Source: Pseudomonadota bacterium (GTDB taxonomy: Bacteria > Pseudomonadota > Gammaproteobacteria > Steroidobacterales > Steroidobacteraceae). From it: a DNA stretch of 64,000 bases. The stretch spans positions 1 to 64,000 of the forward strand of contig JAFAEQ010000038.1 in the NCBI GenBank assembly GCA_023423935.1, given 5' to 3'. The notes under the pieces were generated by a model that searched no databases, was not told where the DNA came from, and worked only from the letters and a program-made list of their open reading frames with translations. Both the position numbers and the translations under genes were made by a program. Below, in pieces: positions 1 to 9,756 of the stretch; the stretch's first letter is position 1; every line of letters starts with the position of its first letter.

Positions 1-71
1 TGCGGCTTCGTACGTTCAAACTTCTCTTTGGCCACAGCGGCTGCCCTCGATAAATAGTGTCAAAAAATTCT

Positions 72-160
72 GTGATACCGGTGATGACAGTGATGGCGGT
101 GATGACCGGCGCGACTTAACCATCGCTTCCCTCGTCATCACCCTCATCACTGACATCACA
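72..160. repeat. 9-bp-phased GTGATGnnn repeat forming a hairpin
   Basis: Four 9-bp units starting GTGAT run from 72 to 107. Three further units on the opposite strand lie at about 130-160, so the two arms can pair over roughly 29 bases with a few mismatches. On the minus strand the hairpin lies just downstream of tRNA-Thr, between it and the presumed tuf gene. The same unit pattern, including the terminal GTGATACCG unit, recurs at 31880-31915. The function is unknown; it could be a terminator-like or REP-like element. Confidence 0.55.
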
Positions 161-170
161 TCGCTCTAAC

Positions 171-246
<76 letters not shown>

Positions 247-377
247 ACCGAAGATCAAAAACCAGCGACCGTCTCTCTCAAAAAAACCGCACCGACTGCT
301 CGTCGAAAGTTGTCTTCTATGTCCTGAAAGTCCGCTACCGATCACAGTCGCGAACTAGCACACCGCAGTACGTTCAA

Positions 378-451
<74 letters not shown>

Positions 452-455
452 ACTG

Positions 456-541
456 TGGTGGAGGGGGTAGGATTCGAACCTACGAAGGCATAAGCCAGCA
501 GATTTACAGTCTGCCCCCGTTGGCCGCTTGGGTACCCCTCC
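456..541 (-). tRNA. tRNA-Tyr (GTA)
   Basis: The reverse complement starts GGAGGGGTACCCAAGCGG and ends with an encoded CCA. The anticodon loop reads CTGTAAA (anticodon GTA). The 86-nt length comes from the long variable arm expected for bacterial tRNA-Tyr. It is the first gene of the tRNA cluster, directly downstream of the promoter at 562-590 and 4 nt from tRNA-Gly. Confidence 0.97.
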
Positions 542-561
542 GCGGACATAAAGAGCCCGGT

Positions 562-590
562 ATTTTGTTGGTGACATCGGGGTGTGTCAA
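562..590 (-). promoter_or_regulatory. sigma70-type promoter of the tRNA cluster
   Basis: On the minus strand a perfect TTGACA (585-590) is separated by exactly 17 bp from CAAAAT (562-567; four of six matches to TATAAT). A GC-rich discriminator follows before tRNA-Tyr starts at 541. Spacing and discriminator fit a stable-RNA promoter under stringent control; the control is inferred. The rest of 591-800 shows no gene. Confidence 0.65.
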
Positions 591-800
591 CACCAAGTTG
601 CATCGCAACTTGAGGCCAGCTCGGTGCTCGAGCAAAAGATCGTTCTTTTTGGCTGCCCGCCTCACCTTTCCGCGACGCGATCCGAACTTCCCCGCGCATC
701 CCGCGAATACCGCGCACTCACAAAGCGCTCGCAGCTAAAGCCCACTGCGCTAACGCCGATAACCTCGTTGAAGACCTCTCCTGTACGTTAACGCCGCGGC

Positions 801-2372
801 ATGCCGCGCCTCGACAAACTTTCCCGACTCGATGCAGCCATGACTCCGCAGGAATTCGAAATCCGGCTCAAAGCCCAAGTCGATTTCCCCAGCCCTTCAC
901 GGGTGGCGACCGAAATCATTGCGCTCGCGCGCGACCCGGACATCGAGATGTCGAAGGTCGCACAGGCTATCAGTCGCGACCCCGCGATGACGGCAAAAAT
1001 TCTTCGGATCGCCAATTCTGCGTTCTATGCGCAGCGCCGACCCAGTCAGAATCTGCGTCAAGCCTTGGTCATCATCGGTCTGAATGCCGCACTTACGCTT
1101 GCATTGAGTTTTTCGCTGGTGTCGTCGGTGCGTGCACTACGGGCTGCAGGCATAGACTATCCGCGATTCTGGCGCCGAACGCTACTGGCTGCGACCGCTT
1201 CTCGCGCATTCGCAGAGTCCAGCAAGACGCCTCATGCGGAAGACGTTTTCCTCGCGGCGCTGCTGCAAGACATCGGCGTTCTTGCGATCGATCGCGCCTC
1301 GCGCGATTTCTATAGCAAGCTTCCCGCGAACGCCACGCATGCCGACTGGATCGCGTACGAAGTGCAGCAACTCGGCAAAGATCACGCGTACTTCACAGGC
1401 GTATTGCTCAAATCGTGGAATCTTGCCGACCGCATCTGGCAGGGTGTCGATGCGAGCCATTCGCCACAGAAATTTCCTGCGGATTCCGACAGCGGCAGCT
1501 TTTCCCGGTGCCTGCATCTCGGCAGCGAACTCGCCGAGGCCATTCTCGCGTCCGATCGTGCGCTTGCACTAAGCGCGCTCGCGCAGAAAGTCAAAAACCT
1601 GATCGGACTCGGCAATGAAGCGTTCACCGAGGTCGTCGGACGGGTGGCGAGCCTGATTCCGGAAACCGAAGCGCTGTATGAGACGAGCATTCTGGGCGCC
1701 GATGATGCCGAGAACTTGCTGGCAGAAGCCCGCGAGCTGCTTGCCGTGCGCAATCTTCACGCGTTGCAGGAAGTAAGCACCCTGCAGGCAACGACCAGCG
1801 TACTTCTGACCCGCACCGAAGAAGCCGAGGATGCGAGTCGCCGCGATTCCCTCACCGGCGCGCTCAATCGTGCCTGGCTCGATCGGCTGCTCGATCGGGA
1901 ATTCACTCAGGCGGTCGTCTTCGGCCGCGATCTCAGCGTCGCGCACGTCGATATCGATCGTTTCCGGACGATCAATGACCGCGTGGGCAGCGAGATCGGT
2001 GACCGGATCCTGAAGCACTGCGTCAGCAGACTGCAGACGTGCGTTCGCGGAAGTGATCTCGTCGCGCGCTACAGTGGCGAGGAATTCATGATCGTGCTGC
2101 CTGGGGCGGACCGCGACATTGCCAAGCAGGTCGCCCAGCGCATCCTCAACGCGGTCAACGAGACGAACATGGATCCTGAGGGCAACGAGCCGATCACGAT
2201 CAGTGTCTCGATCGGACTGGCCACCTACTCCACCCGTCAGCGGTTTCCGAGCACGCTCGCGTTGCTGGAGGCCGCCGACCACGCGCTTTACGCAGCCAAA
2301 CTGTGCGGCCGCAATCGATTCGAAGCGTACGAAGACCTTTCGCCGAGCGCCCGCACTGCGGCTGGCCGCTAA
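801..2372 (+). CDS. HDOD domain / GGDEF diguanylate cyclase
   Basis: The N-terminal half (about residues 20-215) is an HDOD domain of the catalytically degenerate HD-like signalling type, with the typical RDPAMTAKILRIANSAFY stretch. The C-terminal GGDEF domain begins at DSLTGALNR (about residue 349). It has an SGEEF active-site loop (425-429), a permitted variant of GGDEF, preceded at the correct five-residue distance by an RxxD inhibitory I-site (416-419). The protein is therefore probably a soluble cyclic-di-GMP synthase under product inhibition, with HDOD as the sensory part. The ATG at 801 lacks a clear ribosome binding site; the ATG at 840 is an alternative. Its stop overlaps the convergent murI stop. 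Confidence 0.85.
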   Translation: MPRLDKLSRLDAAMTPQEFEIRLKAQVDFPSPSRVATEIIALARDPDIEMSKVAQAISRDPAMTAKILRIANSAFYAQRRPSQNLRQALVIIGLNAALTLALSFSLVSSVRALRAAGIDYPRFWRRTLLAATASRAFAESSKTPHAEDVFLAALLQDIGVLAIDRASRDFYSKLPANATHADWIAYEVQQLGKDHAYFTGVLLKSWNLADRIWQGVDASHSPQKFPADSDSGSFSRCLHLGSELAEAILASDRALALSALAQKVKNLIGLGNEAFTEVVGRVASLIPETEALYETSILGADDAENLLAEARELLAVRNLHALQEVSTLQATTSVLLTRTEEAEDASRRDSLTGALNRAWLDRLLDREFTQAVVFGRDLSVAHVDIDRFRTINDRVGSEIGDRILKHCVSRLQTCVRGSDLVARYSGEEFMIVLPGADRDIAKQVAQRILNAVNETNMDPEGNEPITISVSIGLATYSTRQRFPSTLALLEAADHALYAAKLCGRNRFEAYEDLSPSARTAAGR

Positions 2373-3202
2373 CCCGTCAGATCCACGAGCTCCACCGCCG
2401 CTGATTCGAAGGCTTCCCCGAGGAATCGACTGCCTACGCGCGCAAAGCGCTCTGGGCTGTCGGTGGCAAGAAGCGTCACGCGGCCGCTGACCGTAGCTGT
2501 GGTGGTGAGGCGGCGTCCGACCAGATCCTGAGCCAGCGCCTCTGCGGTGGTCTGAGCCGAATCGACGATCGCGACCGAGTCGCGCACCACGGAGTGCAGC
2601 ACCTTCGTAAAAAGCGGGAAATGGGTGCAGCCCAGCAGCAAGGTGTCGACCCGTGGATGCTGCGCAAAGACTTCATCCAGATAGCGATGCGCGACCGCCT
2701 CGACGATGGGCCCCTCGGTCCAGCCCTCCTCGGCCAGCGCGACGAACAGAGGGCATGCTTGCGCAGCGACGGTCGCATCAGGGCGAAGACGCGCGATCGC
2801 GCGCTGATACGAGCCTCCACGAACCGTCCCCTCCGTAGCGATGATGGCGATCTCTCCTGCCCTGGATGCTCCAACGCCCGCCGCGGCACCAGGCTCGATG
2901 ACGCCGATGACCGGTACCGGCGCAAAACGCTGCTGCAACTCCTCCACAGCGACCGACGAGGCCGTATTACAGGCGATCACCAGATACTTGATCCCGCGGC
3001 GCATAAGGAACTCGCCCGCCTGGATGGAATAGCGCAAAACCGAATCGCGGCTCTTGGTGCCGTACGGCAGCCGCGCGGTATCGCCCAGATACAGGAAATC
3101 TTCGCAAGGAAGCTTGGATCGCAGCGCGCGCAGAACGGTGAGCCCGCCGACGCCGGAATCGAATACCCCGATGGGCAAAATCGCACGAGATCCGTCAGTC
3201 AC
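2369..3202 (-). CDS. murI: Glutamate racemase
   Basis: It converts L-glutamate to D-glutamate for peptidoglycan synthesis in the cytoplasm. The 277-residue length is normal. Visible motifs are FDSGVGG (Asp15/Ser16), the YLGDTARLPYG substrate loop, the first catalytic cysteine in ACNTASS (Cys78) and the second in GCTHFP (Cys192). It is convergent with the HDOD-GGDEF gene (4-bp overlap of the 3' ends). The dehydratase gene lies upstream on the same strand with a 48-bp gap. Confidence 0.95.
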   Translation of the reverse strand: MTDGSRAILPIGVFDSGVGGLTVLRALRSKLPCEDFLYLGDTARLPYGTKSRDSVLRYSIQAGEFLMRRGIKYLVIACNTASSVAVEELQQRFAPVPVIGVIEPGAAAGVGASRAGEIAIIATEGTVRGGSYQRAIARLRPDATVAAQACPLFVALAEEGWTEGPIVEAVAHRYLDEVFAQHPRVDTLLLGCTHFPLFTKVLHSVVRDSVAIVDSAQTTAEALAQDLVGRRLTTTATVSGRVTLLATDSPERFARVGSRFLGEAFESAAVELVDLTG

Positions 3203-3250
3203 TGATCACCATCGCTAACATCATGATTCTCAAGTTCAATAAGCAGGTCG

Positions 3251-4222
3251 CTACGCGGCTATGAGCTTTGCGTAACTCGCAGCATCGATGTTGCTGCCGC
3301 ATACGATCACACCGACGCGCTTGCCGTGCAGTTGCGCTGCGAGCGGGCCGAGTAATGCGGCTGTCGCCGCCGCACCCGCAGGTTCGACGGCAAGTTTTGC
3401 ATTGCGCAGCAGAAAGCGCATCGCGGCGCGCAGCTCATCGTCACTGACGAGAACCAATCCGTCGACATTGCGTCTGCAAAACTCGAACGAGATCGGCAGT
3501 GCATACGGCGCGCCCAGACTGTCGGCGATCGTGGCGACCTTCTCGATCGATCGCGGCTCACCGGCCGCAAAGCTCCGATGCATGCTGTCGGCACCTTCCG
3601 GTTCAACGCCAAAAATCTGACACCGGGGCGACAGCAGCTTCACGGCGGATGCGATCCCCGCGCACAAGCCGCCCCCACCGATGGGCACGATCACCGCATC
3701 CAGATCGCTGCACTGCTCGATCAACTCCAGACCCACGGTCGAGGTACCGAGCACAGTCGTCCGCCCTTCGAACGGATGGATCAACGTTCTTCCCTCGTCG
3801 CGCTCAATCTCTTTCACCCGATCGAAGCCTTCATGCGCATTTGCGGCGAAGATGATTTCGGCACCAAAGGCTCTGCACAATTCCACACGGAGGGGATTCG
3901 CCGTAGCAATCATTACAAGTCGCGCTGAAACGCCGAGCTTCGCTGCGGCAAAAGCTACAGCGATGGCGTGATTCCCTGCGCTGATCGCAGTCACTCCACG
4001 CATCCGCTGCTCCGCAGTGAGTGCCATGAGGTTCAGTAAAGCTCCGCGCGCTTTGAACGTGCCCGTCACCTGGAGAAGCTCCAGCTTCAGGACCGCGTGC
4101 GTACTTCCCAGCCGCTCCCGAACTTCCGGTGTGTCGAGCGCATGCACAGGCGTCCGGAGGATCTTTCCTTGCAGGGCCGAAGCGGCCTCACGAATTTCCG
4201 ACAATGTGAGTGGCGCAACCAT
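3251..4222 (-). CDS. Threonine/serine dehydratase-like PLP enzyme (fold type II)
   Basis: It is related to biosynthetic threonine dehydratase and serine racemase. The PLP lysine is in GTFKARGA (the family norm is SFKxRGA), the asparagine stacking motif is SAGNHA, and the phosphate-binding glycine loop is PIGGGGLCAG. There is no C-terminal ACT-like regulatory domain, so it resembles the short catabolic or hydroxy-amino-acid dehydratases. Substrate cannot be read from sequence. The frame is open back to 4279; the ATG at 4222 gives the usual family length of about 323 residues, but no candidate start has a clear ribosome binding site. Confidence 0.85.
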   Translation of the reverse strand: MVAPLTLSEIREAASALQGKILRTPVHALDTPEVRERLGSTHAVLKLELLQVTGTFKARGALLNLMALTAEQRMRGVTAISAGNHAIAVAFAAAKLGVSARLVMIATANPLRVELCRAFGAEIIFAANAHEGFDRVKEIERDEGRTLIHPFEGRTTVLGTSTVGLELIEQCSDLDAVIVPIGGGGLCAGIASAVKLLSPRCQIFGVEPEGADSMHRSFAAGEPRSIEKVATIADSLGAPYALPISFEFCRRNVDGLVLVSDDELRAAMRFLLRNAKLAVEPAGAAATAALLGPLAAQLHGKRVGVIVCGSNIDAASYAKLIAA

Positions 4223-4421
4223 GAGAGACCGAACAGGCATTTGTGTCAGAGCAATCGACGCGCGCGACAGGGGCGACATAAGACCACAACATCCGACTTC
4301 GCAGGAGCAAAACGTCGCGGCATAATGGCTTCGCCTTATGGATCTGTGTCTTTGCTTCTACCTTCACATCGACACGCGAGAGCCGCTTGGACAACAACAC
4401 TGAAACTTCGGGGAGCTGAGC

Positions 4422-4700
4422 ATGGAGCGACGTCTCCATACCCGTCATCGGGCACGCACTGCAGTTTACGTTTCCGTCCCCGGTCGTCCTGGCAAGCTTT
4501 GTCGCGCTCGCAACCTGAGTGCGAACGGCGTGTTCATCGAGACCGAGAATCTCGGACTCAAGAAAGGCGCCACGGTCCATCTCGCCTTCGCGATCAATCT
4601 CGGTGTCGTCACCAAGATTCATCGTCGCACCGCCATCGTTGCGCACGTGTCCAAAGGCGGTACCGGGCTGATGATGGAAAGTCTCACCGGCACTCGCTGA
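4422..4700 (+). CDS. PilZ domain protein (c-di-GMP effector)
   Basis: This 92-residue single-domain PilZ protein has the N-terminal arginine-rich binding motif (RHRAR) and the second motif NLSANGVFIE, matching the (D/N)xSxxG signature that contacts cyclic-di-GMP. It probably links c-di-GMP, perhaps made by the nearby HDOD-GGDEF protein, to motility, pili or exopolysaccharide; the target cannot be deduced. A GGGAG ribosome binding site precedes the ATG. The gene stands alone between divergent and convergent neighbours. Confidence 0.85.
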   Translation: MERRLHTRHRARTAVYVSVPGRPGKLCRARNLSANGVFIETENLGLKKGATVHLAFAINLGVVTKIHRRTAIVAHVSKGGTGLMMESLTGTR

Positions 4701-4769
4701 TCCATCTGGAGCGTTCGCGTCGCGAGCGCTCTCATGACCTCGCCTCGATCGAATTGCGAAGCTGTTTGT

Positions 4770-6140
4770 TTATCGCGCGCCGTCACCGACTGGCATTGGT
4801 TGAGCCGGCAGCATGTCGCGAGACACATTTCTCGCCGCCATGAACAGCGATCCTGAACACAGGATCATGAGCACCGGCATCACATACATCGCCGAATGCA
4901 ACCCGGACGCCTTGAACATCGGCGCCATCACATCCGTACCTGCTTCGATCATCTTCTGGTACGCGAAGTAATCGCTCAACGCTCCCAGCGCGGTGGTACC
5001 GAATGCGCCGCCCAGCACATACATGCCCAGGAAGTACAGCGACACGGCAGTGCCCCGAAGCTCGGCTGGCACGACATCCTGGATCGCGCTGTAGACGGTC
5101 GAGTAGTAAGCGAAGGTCAACGCACTCGACAACCCCATCAAGAGGCCAAAGCTCATCACGTTGCCCTTAGACTGCTGCAAGGCCATAAAGACACAGGGCG
5201 CAGCAAGAAGCAGCACCAGACCTGCAAGCAGCAGCCGCCCGTTCGAGCGGCGCTGCTGCCAGCGATCGCCAAGCGCACCGCCTCCCAACAGGCCGATGAT
5301 CCCCGCCAATCCCAGGGAGACCGCCGATACTTCGCTCGCGCGTGCCAGGCTCACTTCATGAAATCGCTGCAGGAACGCGGACTGAAATGCACCCACTGCA
5401 TACGTATTGAAGTGAAACAGGATGCCGGAGAGCGCGATCCACCACATCGTGCGAATGCGCAGCACCGATCGAAACGGAGCCCCGTGAGGAGCGACCTTTA
5501 CGTTCTCCGCAGCGCCTCGCACCGGCTCGCGTATGAACAAGGTGAGCACTGCGAGTACGAGGCCAGGGATGCACGCGATGTAGAAAGCCATCCGCCAACC
5601 CCAGCGCTGCGCGATCCATCCGCTGAACAGATAGGCCGCAAACAACCCCAGCGGCAGACCGAGCATGAAAATACCCATGGCTTGCGCACGACGATGTGGC
5701 GGATACAAATCGCCGATGAGCGATTGACCGGCCGGCGCGCAACTGGCTTCGCCGATTCCGACACCGATGCGAGTCGCGATAAACGAGTAGAAGTTCGCAG
5801 CGTATCCCGACGCGGCAGTGAACAGACTCCACACCGTGACGCCGATTGCAACGACACGCGTTCGCAGCCAGGTGTCCGTAAGGCGTCCGAGCGGCACACC
5901 CACGAGCGCATAGATGAGAACGAATGCTGTATTTACAAAGCCCAGCGCCGTATCGCTCAGGCCGAACTCGATTCTGATCGGCTCCGCGAGCACGCCCACG
6001 ATCTGGCGATCGAAAAAATTCATCAAGTTCACGCCCAGCAGGACTGCGAGCGCGTAACGAGCGTTCTGTGAGGGTTCCTTCAGCAATTGCGAGTCTCGAC
6101 GATTTTTGTTGCTGTGTATGCGAGGCGGGCACGCTAGCAT
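4770..6140 (-). CDS. MFS transporter, spinster-like
   Basis: The 456-residue inner-membrane protein has about twelve hydrophobic segments. Family landmarks are NFFDRQIVGVLAEPI in the first helix, the GVPLGRLTD loop between helices 2 and 3, and RIGVGIGEASCAPA in helix 4, all typical of spinster/aromatic-acid-type MFS carriers of Proteobacteria. Substrate is unknown. The start at 6140 has no obvious ribosome binding site and the first 25 residues are polar, so the true start may lie slightly downstream. Confidence 0.85.
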   Translation of the reverse strand: MLACPPRIHSNKNRRDSQLLKEPSQNARYALAVLLGVNLMNFFDRQIVGVLAEPIRIEFGLSDTALGFVNTAFVLIYALVGVPLGRLTDTWLRTRVVAIGVTVWSLFTAASGYAANFYSFIATRIGVGIGEASCAPAGQSLIGDLYPPHRRAQAMGIFMLGLPLGLFAAYLFSGWIAQRWGWRMAFYIACIPGLVLAVLTLFIREPVRGAAENVKVAPHGAPFRSVLRIRTMWWIALSGILFHFNTYAVGAFQSAFLQRFHEVSLARASEVSAVSLGLAGIIGLLGGGALGDRWQQRRSNGRLLLAGLVLLLAAPCVFMALQQSKGNVMSFGLLMGLSSALTFAYYSTVYSAIQDVVPAELRGTAVSLYFLGMYVLGGAFGTTALGALSDYFAYQKMIEAGTDVMAPMFKASGLHSAMYVMPVLMILCSGSLFMAARNVSRDMLPAQPMPVGDGAR

Positions 6141-6233
6141 GCGCGGCGATGACTGACCATCGCCGACACGCGCGACGCAAGATTCGTCGCGCGAACACTC
6201 GCAACATCCCGCACTGCAGATTCACGCCAGCTC

Positions 6234-8078
6234 ATGTCGCCACTTGAGGAGATCACCAGCGCGCAGCTGCGCGCACACCTGAAGCGTTCGTTCGGATTCG
6301 ACTCGTTTCGTCCCGGGCAGGAAGCAATCGTGCGCGACGTTCTGAACGGACGCGACGTGATCGCCGTGATGCCCACCGGTGGCGGCAAGTCTCTGTGCTT
6401 CCAACTGCCCGCTATTCTTCGCAACGGCGTGACACTCGTCGTCTCGCCACTGATCGCGCTGATGCAGGACCAGGTCCGGCAGCTGCATGACAATGGCATC
6501 GCGGCGACTTGCATCAATTCGAGTCTCGATGCAGCCGAGATCTCGAGGCGCATCGCGGACGTGCTCGATGATCGATACAAGCTCGTCTATCTCGCGCCGG
6601 AGCGATTGCTCACCGGCGAATTCATGCGGGGAGTACTCCCGCGACTGATGGCCAACTCGCGAATCTCCACCTTCGTAGTCGACGAAGCTCATTGCGTCTC
6701 CGAGTGGGGCCATGATTTCAGGCCGGAGTACCGTCAGCTCTCGCAACTGCGTTCGCGCTGTCCCGGCATTCCGTTCATTGCCTTCACGGCCACTGCGACC
6801 GAGCGCGTCCGCAACGACATCATCGAGCAGCTTGCCTTGCGCAACCCTGCGATCCATGTCGCGAGTTTCAATCGACCCAATCTGCATTACGCCGTCCGCA
6901 GCAAGGACAAACACACCTACCCTGAACTGCTGCAGCGGGCGAAGCAAGGCTCTGCCGGCATCGTGTATTGCCTGTCCCGCAAACGAGTCGATGAGCTCGC
7001 CGATCGATTGCAGCGCGACGGCATCGAGGCATTGCCCTATCACGCAGGCCTGGACGCGGACGCGCGCAGTCGCAACCAGGATGCATACATTCGCGACGAT
7101 GCGCAGGTCATGGTGGCGACGATCGCCTTCGGCATGGGCATCAACAAGCCGGACGTGCGCTGGGTCGTTCACTACGACTTACCGCGCACACTCGAGGGCT
7201 ACTACCAGGAGTCGGGTCGCGCAGGCCGCGACGGCGACCCCGCCGATTGCATCCTCTACTTCGGCGCCGGCGACATTCGCACCGCGGAGTTCCTGATCGA
7301 GCAGAAGATCGATCCCACCTCGGGAGAGCCGCTGGTCGATGAGCAGCGCATGGCGCGGCAGCAGCTGCGGCAGGTACTGGGCTTCGCGCAATCGACACAA
7401 TGTCGTCGTGCTGTGCTGCTGCAGTACTTCGGCGAGATTTTCACGGCCCCTTGCAACCGCTGCGACAACTGCTGCGAACCACGAACGCTTCAGGATTGGA
7501 CGCTCGAAGCTCGGCAATACCTGTCCTGTGTGGCGCGCCTTGCGCAGCGTCGCGAGCGCTATGGCAGTTCTTACCTGATCGAGATCCTTCGCGGCGGCGA
7601 ATCGCAGAAGCTGATCGATCGCGGCCATCGCTCGCTGAGCGTCTACGGCATCGGCAAGGCGCGCAGCGTCGATGAGTGGCGCCATCTCGTCCGATCGCTC
7701 CTTCATCAAGGCTTGCTGCAGGAGACGCAGGACGGCTATCCCGTGCATTCATTGAACGCAAGCAGCTGGGAGATCCTCCGCGGCGAACGCAAGGTCGAGA
7801 TCGCCGAGCCTCGCAAAGTGAAGCGCGGCCGCAAAGGCGCCGAGGATTCGATTCCGCATGACGAAGAACTGTTCGACAAGCTGCGCGCTCTGCGCAAACG
7901 ACTGGCCGATGAAGCCGGCGTACCGCCCTATGTGATCTTCCATGATTCGACGCTTCGCGAGATAGCAGCCACCAAACCATCATCGCTTGAAGAGTTCTCG
8001 ACCCTCCCTGGCGTCGGCCAGCGGAAACTCGAGCGTTACGGGCTTGCGTTCATGGAACTGATTGCAGCGGCGGGATGA
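6234..8078 (+). CDS. recQ: ATP-dependent DNA helicase RecQ
   Basis: A 3'-5' superfamily 2 helicase for recombination and repair. In order: motif 0 FRPGQ, Walker A MPTGGGKS (about residues 46-53), DEAHCVSEWGHDFRP (about 150), motif VI QESGRAGRDG, the RecQ zinc-binding region (CRR...CNRCDNC, about 392-415), winged helix, and a C-terminal HRDC domain ending in LPGVGQRKLERYG. The 614-residue length matches canonical RecQ. The gene is divergent from the MFS gene at 4770-6140. The 280 bp downstream (8079-8360) holds no gene I can support. Confidence 0.97.
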   Translation: MSPLEEITSAQLRAHLKRSFGFDSFRPGQEAIVRDVLNGRDVIAVMPTGGGKSLCFQLPAILRNGVTLVVSPLIALMQDQVRQLHDNGIAATCINSSLDAAEISRRIADVLDDRYKLVYLAPERLLTGEFMRGVLPRLMANSRISTFVVDEAHCVSEWGHDFRPEYRQLSQLRSRCPGIPFIAFTATATERVRNDIIEQLALRNPAIHVASFNRPNLHYAVRSKDKHTYPELLQRAKQGSAGIVYCLSRKRVDELADRLQRDGIEALPYHAGLDADARSRNQDAYIRDDAQVMVATIAFGMGINKPDVRWVVHYDLPRTLEGYYQESGRAGRDGDPADCILYFGAGDIRTAEFLIEQKIDPTSGEPLVDEQRMARQQLRQVLGFAQSTQCRRAVLLQYFGEIFTAPCNRCDNCCEPRTLQDWTLEARQYLSCVARLAQRRERYGSSYLIEILRGGESQKLIDRGHRSLSVYGIGKARSVDEWRHLVRSLLHQGLLQETQDGYPVHSLNASSWEILRGERKVEIAEPRKVKRGRKGAEDSIPHDEELFDKLRALRKRLADEAGVPPYVIFHDSTLREIAATKPSSLEEFSTLPGVGQRKLERYGLAFMELIAAAG

Positions 8079-8360
8079 GCAGGATCCGAACGAACGATTT
8101 CATCTTGGGCACCGATGCAGAAGCGCGGGTGAAGCTATACCCATCATCCGCGAACACATGCCCCGGAGAAATTACTGATCAGCGTATACACAGCGCCTGG
8201 CTTGTCCCGAACGTAGCGAGCGCACTCTCGCGAGCCCTGTAGCAAACCGGCTCTTTGACAATCCAAGCAGAGTTCTTTCGCGTGCTCGTAGGTAGCCGCT
8301 GGACCGGCGGGAAACATCGGTGATAGGTTCCGCCGCAGCAAGGCCCAGCAGGACCACGGA

Positions 8361-9107
8361 ATGATCAAGAGCCTACTGTCGACGGCAACCGGCATTTATG
8401 TCGTGCTGTTCCCCATCCGCCTCGTCACCTGCACGCTTCTGGAACGATTCTTCACGGCACACAAGTTCGTCCTGCGCAAAGTCATCTTCCTGGACCTCGC
8501 GACGACACTATTTCTCGTTCTGGTGACACTGCCGATCGCGAACAAGGCGATCGCATTCATGGACCTCCACTTGAATGTACCCGGCATCATCGCGTCGCTC
8601 CCGCTGGCAGCGCGCGTCGGTCTGTACCTGGTGCTCGCCGACCTGACGCACTACTGGATTCACCGGATGATGCACCACCCGCTGCTGTGGCGGATTCACA
8701 AGTGGCATCACACACCGACGCACATGAGCTGGGCCGCAGGCAATCGGGAAAGTCTGCTGGATGCGATTCTCGTCAACAGCGGATATGCATTCTTCTGGCC
8801 GATTCTCGGAACGATTCCCGGATGGCTCGGCGCCATGCTCCTGGTATTCGCCATCCTCAAGAACGACTGGATGCACCTGAACGTCCGCTGGCCCCTGCCC
8901 TGGCTCGAATGGCTGTTCGTAACACCGCGTTACCATCACATCCATCACAGCGCCAATCCCCAGCACTTCAACTCCAACTTTTCCATCGTACTGTCGATCT
9001 GGGATCGCCTCTTCGGCACGTACACGCCACCCAGCGTCGAGAAAGACTCGCTCCAGTTCGGAATCAACGAGCGGCCCGCGGTACCGCGGTTGGTGCTGGG
9101 AGTCTGA
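8361..9107 (+). CDS. Sterol desaturase / fatty acid hydroxylase family membrane protein
   Basis: This 248-residue integral membrane di-iron oxygenase family protein has three histidine boxes: HRMMHH (101-106), HKWHH (113-117) and HHIHH (192-196), placed between hydrophobic segments as in ERG3/CarS-type hydroxylases. It probably hydroxylates or desaturates a lipid, sterol-like or carotenoid substrate. The specific reaction cannot be told from sequence. It is monocistronic. Confidence 0.87.
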   Translation: MIKSLLSTATGIYVVLFPIRLVTCTLLERFFTAHKFVLRKVIFLDLATTLFLVLVTLPIANKAIAFMDLHLNVPGIIASLPLAARVGLYLVLADLTHYWIHRMMHHPLLWRIHKWHHTPTHMSWAAGNRESLLDAILVNSGYAFFWPILGTIPGWLGAMLLVFAILKNDWMHLNVRWPLPWLEWLFVTPRYHHIHHSANPQHFNSNFSIVLSIWDRLFGTYTPPSVEKDSLQFGINERPAVPRLVLGV

Positions 9108-9157
9108 ATCCCGCTACAACGCCGAACTTGCGATGCAATGATCGCGCGTAGCGGCCG

Positions 9158-9682
9158 TCATTCGATCCTCGCATTCGTCACTGCAGTTACCATGACCTTC
9201 GCGGCATCACTTCCCGCATCGTTGGTCAGCAACGTGAAGTTGATCAGATAGCCCGCCTTCAACATGACGCCTTCGATCATCTGACGATACTGACCCTCCT
9301 GTCCGGCCCGATAGTTTCGGTCCGTCGCAACGAAGTAGTAGCCCTGAGTGCCCGCCATCGGCACTAGCTCGATGCTCGTCTCGACTGACGATTGCAACGA
9401 CAAGTCTCGCAGCCGAGAGATCAGATCCGTAAGTGAACTCGAGTCGATTCGTTTGTCGGCCGACGCCGTGTTGACTGCAGTGAGATTGAGCATCTGTCGC
9501 GTCGTACCTTCCCGCTGCTCCCGGGCCTGCAACCGGACGACGCTTCCTTGATCGACGGGCGGTCGCACCTCCCAATGGTCGGGCCAAGAGATTCGGAGAA
9601 CCTCGCCAGCCGATGCTCCCGACGAGATGGCAGCAACTGCCAGAAAGGCCCACGCAGATCTCGCCCAGATACTCGAACTCAT
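9158..9682 (-). CDS. Secreted protein of unknown function
   Basis: The chosen ATG at 9682 follows an AAGGAG ribosome binding site with good spacing; the frame is open 16 codons further upstream. It begins with a clear signal peptide (hydrophobic core around WAFLAVAAISS, then an ASA-type cleavage site). The mature ~150 residues start ISWPDHWEV and end in a beta-rich pattern; I do not recognise the family. It follows the RHS-linked gene on the same strand (74-bp gap) and could belong to that transcript. Unlike that gene, its base composition is normal for the window. Confidence 0.7.
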   Translation of the reverse strand: MSSSIWARSAWAFLAVAAISSGASAGEVLRISWPDHWEVRPPVDQGSVVRLQAREQREGTTRQMLNLTAVNTASADKRIDSSSLTDLISRLRDLSLQSSVETSIELVPMAGTQGYYFVATDRNYRAGQEGQYRQMIEGVMLKAGYLINFTLLTNDAGSDAAKVMVTAVTNARIE

Positions 9683-9756
9683 TCTCCGCACTCCTTGCGC
9701 ATGATCTCTTGCGAATGAGCTTCCTTGCATGCCGTGCTCATGGATCTATTGCCAGC

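Noticed and set aside
40..60. A further MITE copy near position 48 (TCGATAAATA)
   Set aside because: Only about ten bases match one inner end of the element; no terminal repeat or second end nearby.
8144..8395. Small minus-strand ORF upstream of the sterol-desaturase-like gene
   Set aside because: No ribosome binding site, no recognisable domain and overlap with the start of the downstream gene.
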